From Riptortus pedestris (lineage: Eukaryota; Arthropoda; Insecta; Hemiptera; Alydidae), in assembly GCA_019009955.1 (NCBI GenBank), contig CM032230.1, forward strand, positions 129,060,001-129,124,000: 64,000 nt of DNA, in the 5' to 3' direction. Position numbers and translations under genes: made by a program. Shown in pieces: positions 1-11,529 of this stretch. The notes beneath the pieces are model-generated. The model saw nothing but the letters and a program-made list of their open reading frames with translations. It made no database searches and was not told the DNA's origin. Every line of letters begins with the position of its first letter. The stretch's first letter is position 1.

Positions 1-39
1 GTTATTACTCAAGGATTTTTAAAAATTGGAGTTAGTCAG

Positions 40-246
40 ATTGACTTCTAAACGCCTCAATTGGTACTGGTCTTCTACAGGTTACCACCCTTTTCTAGCC
101 AGGGTGTGCGAGAACTAAGGATTTTACTTAACGAATTTGGACATTAAATGAATTCATCTGGCCCAAGCGGGAATCGAACTCGCCACTCTAGGTTTACAAT
201 GTCAGATTATGGTCAACGCTTTAACTCACATATGGCTACCCAAATT
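40..246 (-). repeat. SINE copy, degenerate
   Basis: Reverse-strand copy of the tRNA-headed SINE best seen at 50183-50405. The shared blocks are the tail-side 'ggttaccacccttttctagc', the middle 'aatgaattcatc' and the head with an internal B-box-like 'gaatcgaactcgcc' (antisense). The A-box side and the tail beyond position 40 are decayed. No target-site duplication is visible. This is a transposon and not a tRNA gene. Confidence 0.75.
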
Positions 247-400
247 TTAGTAACGCTGTGTTAATTTTCGATAACATTTCAAACCTTTAGTTAAATCGAT
301 TTTGTCAAACCATAATTATTTAGAGAAAAGCATATCATTTACAGGAGGAAAACTCTTTAACGCTCTGACAGAATTTATTAAATTTATTAGAAAAGTTTCC

Positions 401-573
401 CTTGGAGAGAGAAAAAGACGTCCAATTCTTCACAAATTTTTATTTCGGCGCTAAGCGCTGTTGAAGACTCTCCATCTTCAGAGCTAGATGCATGAGCTCA
501 TTGGGAAAGATAGCAAGTGACTAAAAAAAAAAATGAATTTGTGAAGAATTGGACGGTTTTTTCTCTCTACAAG
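401..573. mobile_element. Small inverted-repeat element (MITE-like)
   Basis: This 173-bp insertion in family B has near-perfect inverted ends. The left begins CTTGgAGAGAGAAAAA and continues CGTCCAATTCTTCACAAAT. The right end reads the complement, ATTTGTGAAGAATTGGACG then TTTTTTCTCTCTaCAAG. The centre has no coding capacity. Inverted ends of about 35 bp with a short unrelated core are typical of non-autonomous DNA transposons. The superfamily is not determined, and I cannot define a target-site duplication. A shorter CTTG...CAAG inverted repeat lies at 2644-2700. Confidence 0.65.
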
Positions 574-838
574 TAAAAATATTCTTCACTTCCAACAACA
601 CTGCTGTAGAAAAGTTTTCTTTGTTTAAAAATAAATTAAAGATCTTTATCTCTAAAGTATACAAAAAATTAATACTAACAAAAATGTTAAATTATTAATT
701 AAAACTAAGAAGGATTTATCATAAAAATTGGTCAAAAAATAATTTGTGATCATATACATGGCGTCTATTAGGTGGGTTTTTCTCATCATGTATAAAGCTT
801 GTTATTTTTTAATAAATTTGCTTGCCGATAAATTAAAA

Positions 839-1503
839 AAGTCCGTCCCGCAGGGACTGCGTAAACTAAGCAGATTTCCTATGTGAAATTTAGCATTAGA
901 GAAATCTGCATACTGGTAACACAAGACCACCATAAGTAAACACAAACGGTAATGAGAAATCTTTCAGTTAATTTTAATAAACTCCTAACGTAAACGGCTT
1001 CTGAATTGTAAGAATAATTTATATTTTAATAACTCAAATTTTAGTAGTCCAAGAACTAAAGAAGGGGGGGGGCGATGAACCGAACGTATTTGCATAAATC
1101 TCACGAAGTAACGACGGTTGGGTAAGGTTAGAAACTACAGGTTAGGTTAGAAGCTTCCGCCAGAGCCGACTTACGAAAACGGCCGAAGTAACCCGAACAA
1201 CACCCTACCACAAACTTGATAAAAATGCAAATATCTCGGTTAATATTCAAGGTAGAGAATAAGTGTATATAACAATAATTATAGTAAATTTAATTTTCAA
1301 TAAGATTGATTCTATACAATTTTTCGATCCGATGAATAATAACGGAGATATTTCGAATTTTCGAAAATCCCCCTCTAAACCCTCCCTTCCTCTGGTACGA
1401 TTTCAGCCATTAACGAACTTGATCTGTCTTTTTACATAAAACGGTTAAATATCGAGTTTCGTAACGATCAAACCAAAATTGCGACCGCTAGAGCGTTAAC
1501 AGA

Positions 1504-1572
<69 letters not shown>

Positions 1573-1675
1573 GAACAGACCTCGTTTTCGTCAACTCCTA
1601 GGTAGGATCAATGGACATTTGAAGAAATTTTTCGAAACTCGCGTCATGAGTACGTCCTCAATAGCCGATTTCCCT
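839..1675 (-). repeat. Family A element, near complete
   Basis: Reverse-orientation copy inserted in family B. It opens with the right-end block 'gtccgtcccgcagggactgc' and carries the C-rich run (complement of the G-run) near 1370. The (TA)n tract is at 1507-1567, followed by the conserved flank of the tract and a truncated left palindrome ('gatttcccttaaggg') at about 1675. It lacks the final bases of the palindrome. The 930-1100 segment matches 52140-52500, marking a longer subfamily. Confidence 0.75.
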
Positions 1676-1751
1676 TAAGGGTAATAAGTATGTTATATTT
1701 AGAGCGATATTAAGATCGTTAACGAAATTAATTTATTATATATAATTATTT

Positions 1752-2371
1752 TTTTCTGTAATCGTTCAATAATGGTAACATTACTAAACTGAAATGAGTG
1801 AAGAAAGTGAAACATTTTGCAATAGAGTGAAGAAAGTAATAACTTTCTTCACAAGTGAAGAAAGTGAATTGCCTTCTTAATTAGTAATAAGTATAAATTA
1901 AAAAATAATTTGAAGTTGGAAATTAAATGCTTTTAAATGTTTCTTAACATTGTAAGAATTTATTTTAACAAAATAAATTGAAATGTGAATGAATTATTGG
2001 TGGAAATAATCAATATATTTTAAAGTTTAAATATAATAATAATTACCTTCCTTGTTTATAACCTGCACTTGTTTATAACTGCACTACTTCACAATCATCA
2101 CTAGTTGTTTTATAATTATGCTTATAACCTTTCACAACCATGCTTACAACCTACCAACAGCATACCATAATCTTCACAACATCCTAATTTTGTTCATATT
2201 CTGGTTAGATCTGATCATGTATTACACGATTACAGAAAAAAAATTAATATTACACTCGTGACGAAAGTAGAATTTACAACTCTCGTGAAATTACCACACT
2301 CGCTTTGCTCGTGTGGGTAAACGTTTCACTCAAGTTGTAAAATTTAAAATCTACTTTCGTCACTTGTATAA
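1752..2371 (-). mobile_element. Family C foldback element, copy 1
   Basis: This 620-bp element is found again in opposite orientation at 33749-34372 with high identity over its whole length. Its right part (2252-2371) is a long imperfect palindrome: 'ttacactcgtgacgaaagta' pairs with 'tactttcgtcacttgtataa', and inner arms 'accacactcgc'/'gctcgtgtgggt' close the hairpin. The other end is marked by 'tctgtaatcgttcaataatg'. It interrupts family B. Coding capacity is absent. Foldback or MITE class is inferred. Confidence 0.65.
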
Positions 2372-2956
2372 TAAATAACTAATATTGATGGCCTTTATAA
2401 TATGTGTATAGAATATGACCTAACTCTATAAGTGCATAGAATGTATTATATAAGCATAAATGTTATTCAATTATATGTAAAGAAATTAATTCATATATTA
2501 TTTGAAAATTCATTGTATTACACAAAACTATTTAATGAATCACACTATGTTATGTTAAAATTTAATTGAAATAAACACATTTAATTTCATTTCTTATACC
2601 TCAAATTCCAAGTCTACAATCAAGCGTGAGTGCTAAGAAAACTCTTGGGGAGTGAAAGAAAAATTAATGATTTCCAGTTTTTCTTTCTCTCCTATACAAG
2701 TGAGATAATAATTTAAATTGAGCATAGATAAAATAAGAACATGCCAATGTGGGTGTAGTTACTGGACAAATTCCAACTTCGTTGCAATTTGCATAACAAT
2801 TAATACTCTATTGCAAATCAAATGACACTTAATATTTGCATACCGTTGCGACTACGGTAAAAAAATTATGCTTTCATTAACTTTACGAGCTCCTTTTCCT
2901 TCGAGCTTAAGTTTCTATTGGAACGAACGGTATGTGATACATGTAGAAGAAATTTC

Positions 2957-3081
2957 TCTTTCATCACAATTCTCTTGAGGAAAATCAGCTATTGCGGTTG
3001 TACTCATGGCGTGATTTCCGAAAAATATCTTGAAACTACTTTTTTCCTACCTTGGAGATGTCGAAAATGAAGTCCGTTCCA

Positions 3082-3123
<42 letters not shown>

Positions 3124-3600
3124 TTTTTATCGCTCTAGCTGTCGCAATTTTTTTATTATAATTACCGACCTCGATAAACAAGCGTTTTAAGGAAAACTAA
3201 AGATCAAGTTCGTTAACGACTGGAATCGAGAGTGGTTTTTAGTCGTATCGAAAAATTGTAAAGACTCAATCTAATTACAGATTAGACTAGGCATAAAAGT
3301 TGTTATATACATGTTTTCTCTATCATAAATATTAATCGAGACATTTTTTTAGTTTTCAGCATTCAGCAAACCCCAACTTCTAGTCATGTCATATTAATGA
3401 TAGGTTATTATTTCATGATCCAATTCATTCCACGGTTAAATACCAAATACTGTTTTCAATTAACTTTTACTTTGTGAGGCACATGCAAATACGTTTTGTG
3501 ACGACGTCGACAATTAAGATCTTACGTTCTTTACTCGAAAATGTTTAGTTGATCTGTACTATTTAAGGGCAACATTTGACATGTTGTAGGCCAAACTTTA
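2957..3600 (+). repeat. Family A element, right end missing
   Basis: It begins with a decayed left end ('gaggaaaatcagctattg') and has the block preceding the tract ('aaaatgaagtccgttcc'). A short (TA)n lies at 3089-3120, followed by the body and the 'cccaacttctagtcatgtc' segment of the long subfamily. It fades out near 3600 without the right-end hairpins. Confidence 0.65.
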
Positions 3601-3940
3601 GTATGCAAATAGGTTCACAAACCGCTTTTAAAAGTAATGCATTTTAAATTGTTCATAATTTTTAACGATATATATCAGATATGAAATTATACGACAATGT
3701 AATTATAATACATTTAATTAAAATAACAAAATGAAATGAAAAAAATAGGTACACGATTATAGTTTGTTGGGGAGTGTAATGAAAGATTGTTGTGTTTATA
3801 GCTCTTTGGAATATTTATATCTCTCTTTATAGGTTAGGTGTAAAACATATGTTTTAATGATTTAGAAGGCAGGCTTTTGATCTTGGACAGTCATGAATAA
3901 TAAAGAGATAACATACTGATTAATAATTCTAAACCTTTTT

Positions 3941-4015
3941 AGCAGATTTCCCTTAAGGGTCTCAAATGTCCATCGATCCTACCCAGGAGATGGCGAAAAT
4001 GAGGTCCTTTCAAAA

Positions 4016-4081
<66 letters not shown>

Positions 4082-4520
4082 CTGTTACCGCTCTAGCGGT
4101 CGCAATTATTGTTTAATCGTTACCAAACTCGATATTTAGTCGTTTTATGTAAAAAGAAAGATCAAGTTCGTTAACGGCTGAAATCGGACACGAGGGAGGG
4201 GGGGGTTTAGAGGGGAGGATTTTCGAAAATTCGAAATATCTCCGTTACTATACGTCGGATCAAAATATTGTACAGAATCAATCTTATTGCAAATTAAATT
4301 TACTATAAATATTGTCATATACATTTATTCCCTATCTTGAATATTAACCGAGATATTTGCATTTTTATGAAATTTGGGCCGATACCGGATTTTTGAATTT
4401 CCCGCGAAAAGCTAGTTCGGCCCTTTGGCGTAACCGTTCGGCTCTCCTATGGTGATTTCTCTATTGTATAACTTCACGTGGGAAATCTGTTTAGTTTACG
4501 CAGCCCCTGCGTGACGGACT
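3941..4520 (+). repeat. Family A element, near full-length
   Basis: The left end AGCAGATTTCCCTTAAGGG is at 3941, but the second palindrome arm and the next 50 bp are deleted, so the copy jumps to 'ctcaaatgtccatcgatcct'. A (TA)n tract occupies 4018-4077. A G-run follows near 4192-4218. The right end has 'cgtgggaaatctg', 'acgcagcccctgcgtgacgg' and ACT, then a T-run. Confidence 0.85.
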
Positions 4521-4849
4521 TTTTTTGTGCTTAAGAGCATAATTAAATCGTAAAATTTGGAATTATTACAATTAACGAAAGTTAAATAGCGGCACCGATA
4601 TCAATGAGACACTTGAGCTTGAATTTGGGAAACTAATCCATCTTCAATGTTATGATTTATTAACTTTCATCGTTGAAAAAAATTGTTCGTATTTACAAAT
4701 ATTGCCAAACGAATAAATCTCTCCTCGTCTTCCTCATTTTCAGGACTTAGTGTAATATTTTTGTTCAATTAGATTTTTCAAAATGTCCCGCGGGCCGAAT
4801 CAAATCTTAAAGCGGGCCGGGCTGGTTGTTGCCCACATATGACCTAGAC
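4521..4849. other. No gene or repeat recognised
   Basis: A+T-rich spacer after the family A element. A G+C-rich patch ('cccgcgggccg') lies near 4787. I see no open frame with coding character. Confidence 0.5.
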
Positions 4850-5365
4850 CAAAATGCGGATATAACCGTTAAATCCAATAGTAAATTTCATAGTCATTAA
4901 TTGCTGAAATTCGACCAAGATGGAGGGGGTTAAGGTGGGGAGTTCATATATTCAAAATATACTGCTCAAAAATAAATAGGGATAATGGTTATTCTTTCTT
5001 ATCCTATTAATTTTAATTAAATCGATCTTAATTAAATTTCTTTTTTATGGGGTAAAAGACAATAATTTCTAATAAATATTAATGATATTTATAATAATAA
5101 TAAAAAAAAAATATGCTAGGCCCCATACATTCTACAAAACAGCCAATATCCCTAATCACTTTTGAGCAGTTTATATCCGTTATTATGAGTTGTATTAAAA
5201 GCTCTTACAAAACCAAATCTTGTTAAGCTATTGTTGGTCTGCAATTGTCGTTTTATACATTTTTTTCGTTTTTTAATTATTAAGCCCGGTATTCGTAGTT
5301 TCTTCTTGTTATCCTCCAGTAAAACCCACTGATACGTATCGGATTTTAATTTAGAAATTGTAAAT
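4850..5365 (+). repeat. Family A internal fragment (long type), interrupted
   Basis: The body of family A is seen before and after an inserted MITE. On the left are the sequence just before the G-run and the run itself ('tggagggggttaagg'). After 5171 come 'tatccgttattatgagt' and the segment resembling 'tgtcgttctatacatttttt'. Both outer ends are absent. The break falls exactly where the MITE sits. Confidence 0.55.
4972..5170. mobile_element. Mariner-like MITE
   Basis: This 200-bp insertion has inverted ends CTGCTCAAAA...TAGGGATAA on the left and the complement 'atatccctaatcacttttga' plus GCAG on the right. The flanks are TATA-type (aaaatata on the left, tttata on the right), fitting TA-target insertion of the Tc1/mariner superfamily, some of whose ends resemble CTGCTCAAAA. 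It has no transposase. It splits a family A fragment whose halves rejoin when it is removed, which supports the boundaries. Confidence 0.6.
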
Positions 5366-7078
5366 ATAAAGAAATATGATTAGTTTATGGACTTTTTTTT
5401 TTATTATATTAATCACCTTCATCTGAACAGCCAAATGTAATCATCCAATATCTGTTTATTTAAAGGAGTTTGAATAGGATAATATTAATGGGTATTAATC
5501 ATGAACACGTTGATTACTCATGTTGAAGGCAGAGCAATGCAGAGAGGGAAGTGTTCGGGAGCATGTAACCTTAATTAGAAAACTGTTCTGGCCAACCAGA
5601 AAGGATTTTCTATTCATGTACAGTAGGCTCTTACCCTTCAATGAATCTAGTTCCGATTTTCATTGGGATTCTCCTAGCCTAAGCATCATGGATTATTATT
5701 AGCAGATTTCCCCTAAGGGATTTTAATTTGAACAAATTAAGTTACCCTGTATTCAAGGTCCCATCGAAATACAGGAATATTGGCTGAATATGAAAATATT
5801 TTTTATTTGTACCCGTAGGTAGTAATAGTAGTAATTATAAAATTAAGTCCTTTTCGCGAATCATGTAATTTGAACATAAACGACTTTGGCTGGTCAAGAA
5901 GAATTCGGCGCTAGTTACCCTTAGGCGATCTAGATACGCTAAGGTTTAAGCCATCTTTCAGTCTTTCACCAACTATTCATCCCAATCACTGACGTTGGTC
6001 GGTGAGGTTGAATATAGTTGCTACCAGAGTGAGCTCATGTTGCGTCCCGATGCTTGTTTGGGCTGCGTCACCTTCACGTTATAAGTTCTAATTATATTTC
6101 CATATAGGACCCTATGGAAGGAATGTTAGTTTATCGAACTTCCTCAGTTTTTCTGGCCGAAACTCTTTCTTCAGCTCTGCGGGGAACCGTCCTCCATAAA
6201 TTACAGGCTGGAATTGTCTACTGTAGGACAGTGGTGATAGTCCAAATTCATATTCTGTTTGAGGACCCTCAATTTCTGGGTAAGGACCCTCATTTCTTTT
6301 CTCTCTCTTTTCCTATTTCACGGTGCAATTGGTGCAAAGGTAAGACGCTCTTTCTATAATGGTTTACTACTAAATGTATTCATTTGTTCATTTATTTCTT
6401 TACCTAAGCTCTACATAGCCCAACCCTTATGCATTCATTCATTATTTTTCATTTACGGGGCATTTTTACCAGTGAGGATTTCTTTTCTTGTAATTGTTTT
6501 TATGAGGCTTTAGGCATTTCTTTTTTTATCAGTCAGTTATGTTCCTTCATTTTCATTTTACCATCAATGGTATATTATTACTTATTCTTCTTATTCTTGA
6601 CCCAATATTTTTTATATAATCCTCATATTTTATGGCAAAGGTCACTAATTAAAAACATTTTTTTTCTGACGCAAACTATATTGAATCTGCCCTACACGTT
6701 TCGTGACTTACTTGCCACCTCTTCAAGTGCTATCCCCTTTCAAACAAAATATTAAAAAAATAATAACATTAATTTAACAAATCCCTTAATAATTATTTTG
6801 CTACATATTGTATTAATAGGTCCCACATCTATGATATATTTATTAAATCTAATTATAAATTGCTACATACATTTCTGAAGTGCTCGTCGCCATTCGTTGC
6901 GACAGTCCTCACTGAGGAGGTAGTTGACACTGAGAGGCTCCCGAAGTAGGTTAAGTCAGCTGACTACAAATCGCTTATTTACAAGTCGATCTTGAACTCG
7001 ATTATGTCTCGTCTTAATTTAAAATTGATTTATTTAAGATAAAATGTTATAGAATATATGATTGAGGTAGTTAATTTC

Positions 7079-7080
<2 letters not shown>
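5366..7080. other. Unrecognised A+T-rich region
   Basis: Open frames of 60-108 codons occur on the plus strand at 5520-6755 but overlap each other in different frames, are rich in Phe and Leu, and show no motif I recognise. At 5701-5727 there is an isolated family A left palindrome ('agcagatttcccctaaggg') with nothing else of the element. The stretch 5880-6060 is slightly G+C-richer. I see no support for a gene. Confidence 0.4.
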
Positions 7081-7082
<2 letters not shown>

Positions 7083-7155
<73 letters not shown>

Positions 7156-7165
7156 TATATATATC
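7083..7165. repeat. (TA)n microsatellite
   Basis: Nearly pure TA dinucleotide run with one AAA interruption, not flanked by family A sequence. Confidence 0.9.
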
Positions 7166-7387
7166 CTACCTTTTTTTCTTTTTTTATTTATTTATTCTCT
7201 TTTATTTTTCGTTTAGTATTATTTATTTCTTTATAAATTATTTGAACTTCTTCAACATTGAAGGTGTGTTTCGGGGAGATAGAATGATGAGCAGTTTTAT
7301 TTTAATTATTGTCTAAACTTTTACAAATAAAATTTGCCCCGGAAAAAAATATTTTTTCTTTGCGACCCTTGCCATAAAATATGAAGA

Positions 7388-7389
<2 letters not shown>

Positions 7390-7432
<43 letters not shown>
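7390..7432. repeat. (TA)n microsatellite
   Basis: Short TA dinucleotide run in A+T-rich sequence with no family A flanks. Confidence 0.9.
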
Positions 7433-7434
<2 letters not shown>

Positions 7435-7932
7435 TTATAATTTTACTTATATATTTAATTGAATAAAACAGTATCGGTGTTCTTTGAATTGTAAATTTCT
7501 GTGCAGCTCTAATACTTGTAATTGGAAAATATTACCATATTTACTATTAGATTTTAAGTGGGAGAAACTCTAATTATCTACTACTTCATTAATTCATAGG
7601 TGTAAAGAAAACGCAATTTTTCTTACAATATCCCCCTTTTAAACAACAATAACAAAAAAAATGGATGATAAATGTCATTGAACTAGAGAAAAATAAATTC
7701 CCCGGATTGGATTTAAGGGAAAGAAGAAGGGGGTATAAAATAAGAAGTGGGCAAAGCGCCGTGAATGGGAATAAAGACTGGGGTAGAAAAGAAGTGCCTT
7801 TTCAGGGAATCAGGCTGCTCCCCTCCCCCTGATAGGGGACAAACCCTTTCCCAACCCCCATTTTGCATAAATTGTCAGCCCTTCTCGCTGACCTTTAACA
7901 TCTTCGATGCTTCCCTTAATAGGCCGTTTTGT
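7433..7932. other. No gene recognised
   Basis: A+T-rich DNA followed at 7690-7930 by a purine-rich then G+C-richer patch containing a 66-codon frame (7765-7965). That frame runs into the next family A element, so it is not credible as a gene. A 'gggtataaaat' string at 7731 resembles a TATA box by chance. Confidence 0.4.
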
Positions 7933-8432
7933 AGCAGATTTCCCTCGAGGGAAACCAGCTATTGAGCTGGAGCTCTTGGCGGGAATTTCAAAAACGTCTG
8001 TTTTGTCAATCGTTCCTACAAAGGAGATGACAAAAATAAGGACAGGTAAAAATTATTGCACGTGTGTGCGTGTGTGTTTGTAATAATAATATAAGAATTT
8101 TGAAAATTCTTAATATCTCCGTTATTTATTAGTTCAAAAAATGTTATAGATGCAATCTTATTGCAAATGTAATGGTCTTTAAATGTTATGTACGTTTTTT
8201 CACTATGTTTTATATTTACCGGGGTATTTGTTTTTTTTTAGTTTTCGGCCTTCAGTAAACAGTCACTCCAACTCATGACATATTAACAATACGCTAGTAT
8301 ATTATGAAACACTTTATTTGAAGCCTAAACACCAAATATTGTCCTCATTGAATTTTTACTTCTTAAGATAAATGTATACACTTGATGCACGTGAGATATC
8401 TGCTTTGCTAACGCAGCCCCTGCGTAACGGAC
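7933..8432 (+). repeat. Family A element, short copy without TA tract
   Basis: Left palindrome 'agcagatttccctcgaggga' is at 7933. The right end 'acgcagcccctgcgtaacgg' finishes at about 8432. In place of (TA)n there is 'acgtgtgtgcgtgtgtgt', and the middle of the body is deleted. The 3' half retains 'atatctccgttatt' and 'cagtaaac'. Confidence 0.8.
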
Positions 8433-9049
8433 CTTTTTAGCTAGAGTGGGAGTAAGGATTTTATTAATTAGGTTGTCACAAAAAAATGTCCATTGTCCAG
8501 GAGGGCGCCTCCCTAAGTTTACCAAGTAAAATCAAGAACAACGCCTCAACTCACCCAAAAACAGCTATCGAAAAATATTAATCATTGATTGATGGTGGAA
8601 GGTCAATAATTTTCAACCATCGATTAGTTAAATGAAGTTTGATTGGTCATATTTTCACAATTAATCATGAAACTCGAGCTACGTAATCTTCTTCGCCATT
8701 AGGAGCTCAGTATAATATATTTGATCTCGTTTTCCCCACATCTGAGGCAGGCAAGCTTTTTATTGTATGAAAATATGCAACCGGTTTCAGGAACGAATTG
8801 ATCTGCATTCTTAAAATTGTGCTCGAAACTAAATCCGCGCATGTTGCAGAGTCGCTTCTCCAGTCTGCAGCAACCTCCTGATGGTGACTCATTAATTATC
8901 GGAACCGGTTTATTTATTTCATTAAGGATGAATAACAGGAAGTCGCCCGCATTCATTAAATGCAAGAGGACGAGATCGCATAATATCACAGAGATATTGA
9001 AAAGTCATTGAGTCAACACTCTATATGTTAATGTTATTGATAATCTCCA
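8433..9049. other. Unrecognised region with overlapping frames
   Basis: Frames of 61-96 codons overlap on both strands at 8699-9011, which argues against any of them. The G+C content is somewhat higher at 8740-8960. There are no splice-site, motif or codon signals I can use. Confidence 0.35.
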
Positions 9050-9216
9050 CCTTATGTTACTTTGGTTAAACGGGACGGGTTGTCTACAGGTTACCCACCA
9101 CATTTCAATTTCCAGGGTGGGATTACAGATTTAATTAAATGTACTCTCTACAAAGAGAATTGCTATTGTCCGCTTGGTAATCGAACCCATGACTCTAGGT
9201 AACTCGATCGTTAATA
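9050..9216 (-). repeat. SINE copy, decayed
   Basis: Reverse-strand SINE with 'acgggttgtctacaggttac', 'ccagggtgggatta' and a head remnant 'ggtaatcgaacccatgac'. It is more diverged than the copies at 50.2, 61.5 and 62.8 kb, so presumably older. Confidence 0.65.
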
Positions 9217-9884
9217 CTCCTTAAATCCAAAATTTATTACAACCTTCCACTCATTTTTCGTTTCTGCAGTTAGAACCATTGCAAAGCTTTCAGGTAGTCC
9301 AGCCTTTCACAAAATGTATTCAACGTATTCAGATTCCCATCTTCAAAGCAGCTAACATGTACATGAATCTTCTTACATACGTCGACATTCTCAACCTCAT
9401 CCGCGGTTACATGCTGGAAATGTCCAAGTAATATCAAAACCCCAGACGAAATATTATAATGTGAGATTTGATTATTTCGTTATTAACCCTTCCTCAATGG
9501 GTTGTATTATAAGAGCATACGTTGATCAATTGGTTTCTACAATCAAATTTCTTAAAATTGTTGAAGATTTATTTTACGTTTTGCATTTTTGTAGAAATAT
9601 CAGCTATTTTTTCCCATCAATTATATCATCCTTTAAAAAAGAAAAAAAAATCATAATTGCATAAAATAATAATAAGTGCTAATATTTGGAGGTTAGTTAG
9701 CATAATGTTGTAAGTTATATCATGTTGTCGTTTTAATCTCGTTTCGCCCCTGTTACATAATGTTACTAAATGGCCAAATTTGTTGGCCAAAATTTGCTGA
9801 TTTTGTAAACTGTGGTGCTCTTGTAGAAGATGTATGAGAAAATAAAGAAGGTCGAGATTATCTATAATCTACTATATTTAAACA
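9217..9884. other. No gene recognised
   Basis: A+T-rich spacer. The 67-codon frame at 9461-9664 ends in a Lys-rich run from poly(A) and has no recognisable domain. Confidence 0.4.
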
Positions 9885-11155
9885 CAAAACTGAGTACAAA
9901 TAAACTAGATACATACACGATCAAATCACTCAAAAAATCATATTTTAATATTTAAATTGGAAAAGAAACCAATAAGGTTTATATACAACAGAAAGTCGAG
10001 GGACTCCTGTAGTCCAATAATGACTTTTTCTCAATAATCTATTTCCAAAAATAGTATAACATATAACCGTAAAACAAGATACAAGAATATATTTCAAATC
10101 CCCAGCCATAAACATAAATATTTCGAGAAAAACGTATCATCTTCAGAAATAGAACTCTTTAACGCTCTGCCCTAACGTATTAAAAGTATTCTTCGTTTAA
10201 AAATAAATTAATGATCTTCGTGTGTGAATACTGTTTTATACACAGGATAAACACTTTCACAATGCTCAATTATCAAATAAAACAACAAAATATCTGCCAT
10301 AAATATCGGTCTAAAATAATTTGCCTAGTTAAGAAAGGACTAGTTTCTCAACAAGCTTAAAGCTTCTCATACTTTAATAAATTTGCATGTCAATAATTAA
10401 AAAAAAAGTATATTATAAATTTAGAGTGGTACTAAGATTATTAACGAAATTAATTTATTAGAAACACTACTAATACAACATATTCTTAGAATTTGACCTA
10501 ATTTGTTTATAACAAACGTATTTTATAAATATAAATGTTATTCAAATATTTTTAAAGAATTTAATTGACGTAATATTAAAACATTATTTATATAAAACAA
10601 TACCATTAGACCACTATTTTGACATATTTAAAAATAATTGGGCAGCTTGAAAATATTTAATTACATATTTCAAACATTTTTAATGTGTTTGCGTATGTAT
10701 TTCTGGATGGAACATGTTTAAATTTGAATGATGCCTGTTTTTATGAATAGTTTTTGTTTCAAAATTACTAAGTTTTCTCTTCTATTTATTTACCACCCGT
10801 TTATAGTTCTATGCTGTGTTCGTGTTTCTCGTTTCTTTAAGTGTTTTCGTTCCGTTCCCTTAATAAAGTTCTTTATATTTTTTCGTGTTCCATTTTTTGT
10901 TATTTTGTTTACTTGTTTTTTATTTTTGTTTTGTTTTCCCCCCATGTCTAAAAAAGAGCCAAGTAGCCATAGTTGCGGAACTCTACATAATAAATAAATA
11001 AATAGTCTCAGCACTTATTCTCTATTTCCTTTTAAAACAATTAGATATTTCAAATTTATGTTATCATATAAATAATAGGATACATAATTATGTTGTGACA
11101 ACATTTAAAGGAAATAAACACGTTTAATTTCAAACAAATTTCATTTCACTTCCGT
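9885..11155 (+). repeat. Family B repeat copy 2, interrupted
   Basis: It matches copy 3 (13930-14872) through 'gatcaaatcactcaaaaaat', 'tatacaacagaaagt', 'aactctttaacgctctg' and 'ttaataaatttgcatgtc' to about 10610. It resumes at about 11060 with 'attatgttgtgacaac' and 'gaaataaacacgtttaattt'. The gap (about 10610-11060) holds inserted sequence including the low-complexity retroposon at 10775-11003. Confidence 0.65.
10775..11003 (+). repeat. Low-complexity retroposon-like repeat, copy 1
   Basis: A reverse-complement relative lies at 57140-57388. Shared blocks are 'gttctatgctgtgttcgtgt', 'tttgttttccccccatgt', 'aagagcca' and a tail of AATA repeats ('aataaataaataaata'). The AATA tail and single orientation of similarity suggest a retroposed sequence. 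The two strands carry 89- and 74-codon frames that are only translated low-complexity sequence. Class unknown. Confidence 0.55.
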
Positions 11156-11529
11156 TCATGAGATTCCCATTGTCATGCAACATAAAAAACACAAACAAAA
11201 AAAAAACTAAAAAAAAACTCGGTATTACATCTTCAACACAATACAATAATGAAACAGACTTTTTTTAACTGTACTTCTGGACTTTTTCTCTATAGCAATG
11301 AGAGAACGAGGTACTCGAGAGATCCTGACAGTTCAAAGACTAACTGTCAAAGTTGTTTACTATGTGCGCAGTGCCGCACCTTAAACACTGCCATCATCAA
11401 ATATAATTATTTTGTTGAAAGATGTATCTCTCACCTGCGTGAGTTTGAGGGCTTGACAAGATAGTGGTTTGCGGACAGTTATGCAAAATTAACGCATATT
11501 TTCAGAAATGTCTTATGCCCGCTTTTCTA
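11156..11529. other. No gene recognised
   Basis: Contains a 71-codon frame (11249-11464) with several Cys residues but no motif I can name. It lies between family B and family A copies. Confidence 0.35.

Larger units (their letters stand above)
255..2600 (+). repeat. Family B repeat copy 1, interrupted
   Basis: Family B is an unrecognised A+T-rich dispersed repeat with three copies here (also 9885-11155 and 13930-14872). Shared blocks include 'aactctttaacgctctg', 'taataaatttgcatgtc', 'aacgaaattaatttatta' and 'aataaacacatttaattt'. In this copy family B sequence is visible at 255-400, 574-838, 1684-1742 and 2372-2600. The gaps are three insertions: a MITE (401-573), a family A element (839-1675) and a family C foldback (1752-2371). 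No coding capacity is visible. Confidence 0.65.

Noticed and set aside
6114..6755. Chain of overlapping 81-108 codon frames suggesting a membrane protein
   Set aside because: Three frames overlap in different registers, and Phe/Leu/Ile richness follows from T-rich sequence.
7725..7800. TATA-box promoter at 'gggtataaaat' with a downstream ATG frame
   Set aside because: The 66-codon frame runs into a family A element and TATA strings are frequent in this A+T-rich sequence.
8699..9011. Possible gene with frames of 61-96 codons
   Set aside because: Comparable frames overlap on both strands, none has a recognised motif, and no splice or codon evidence favours one.
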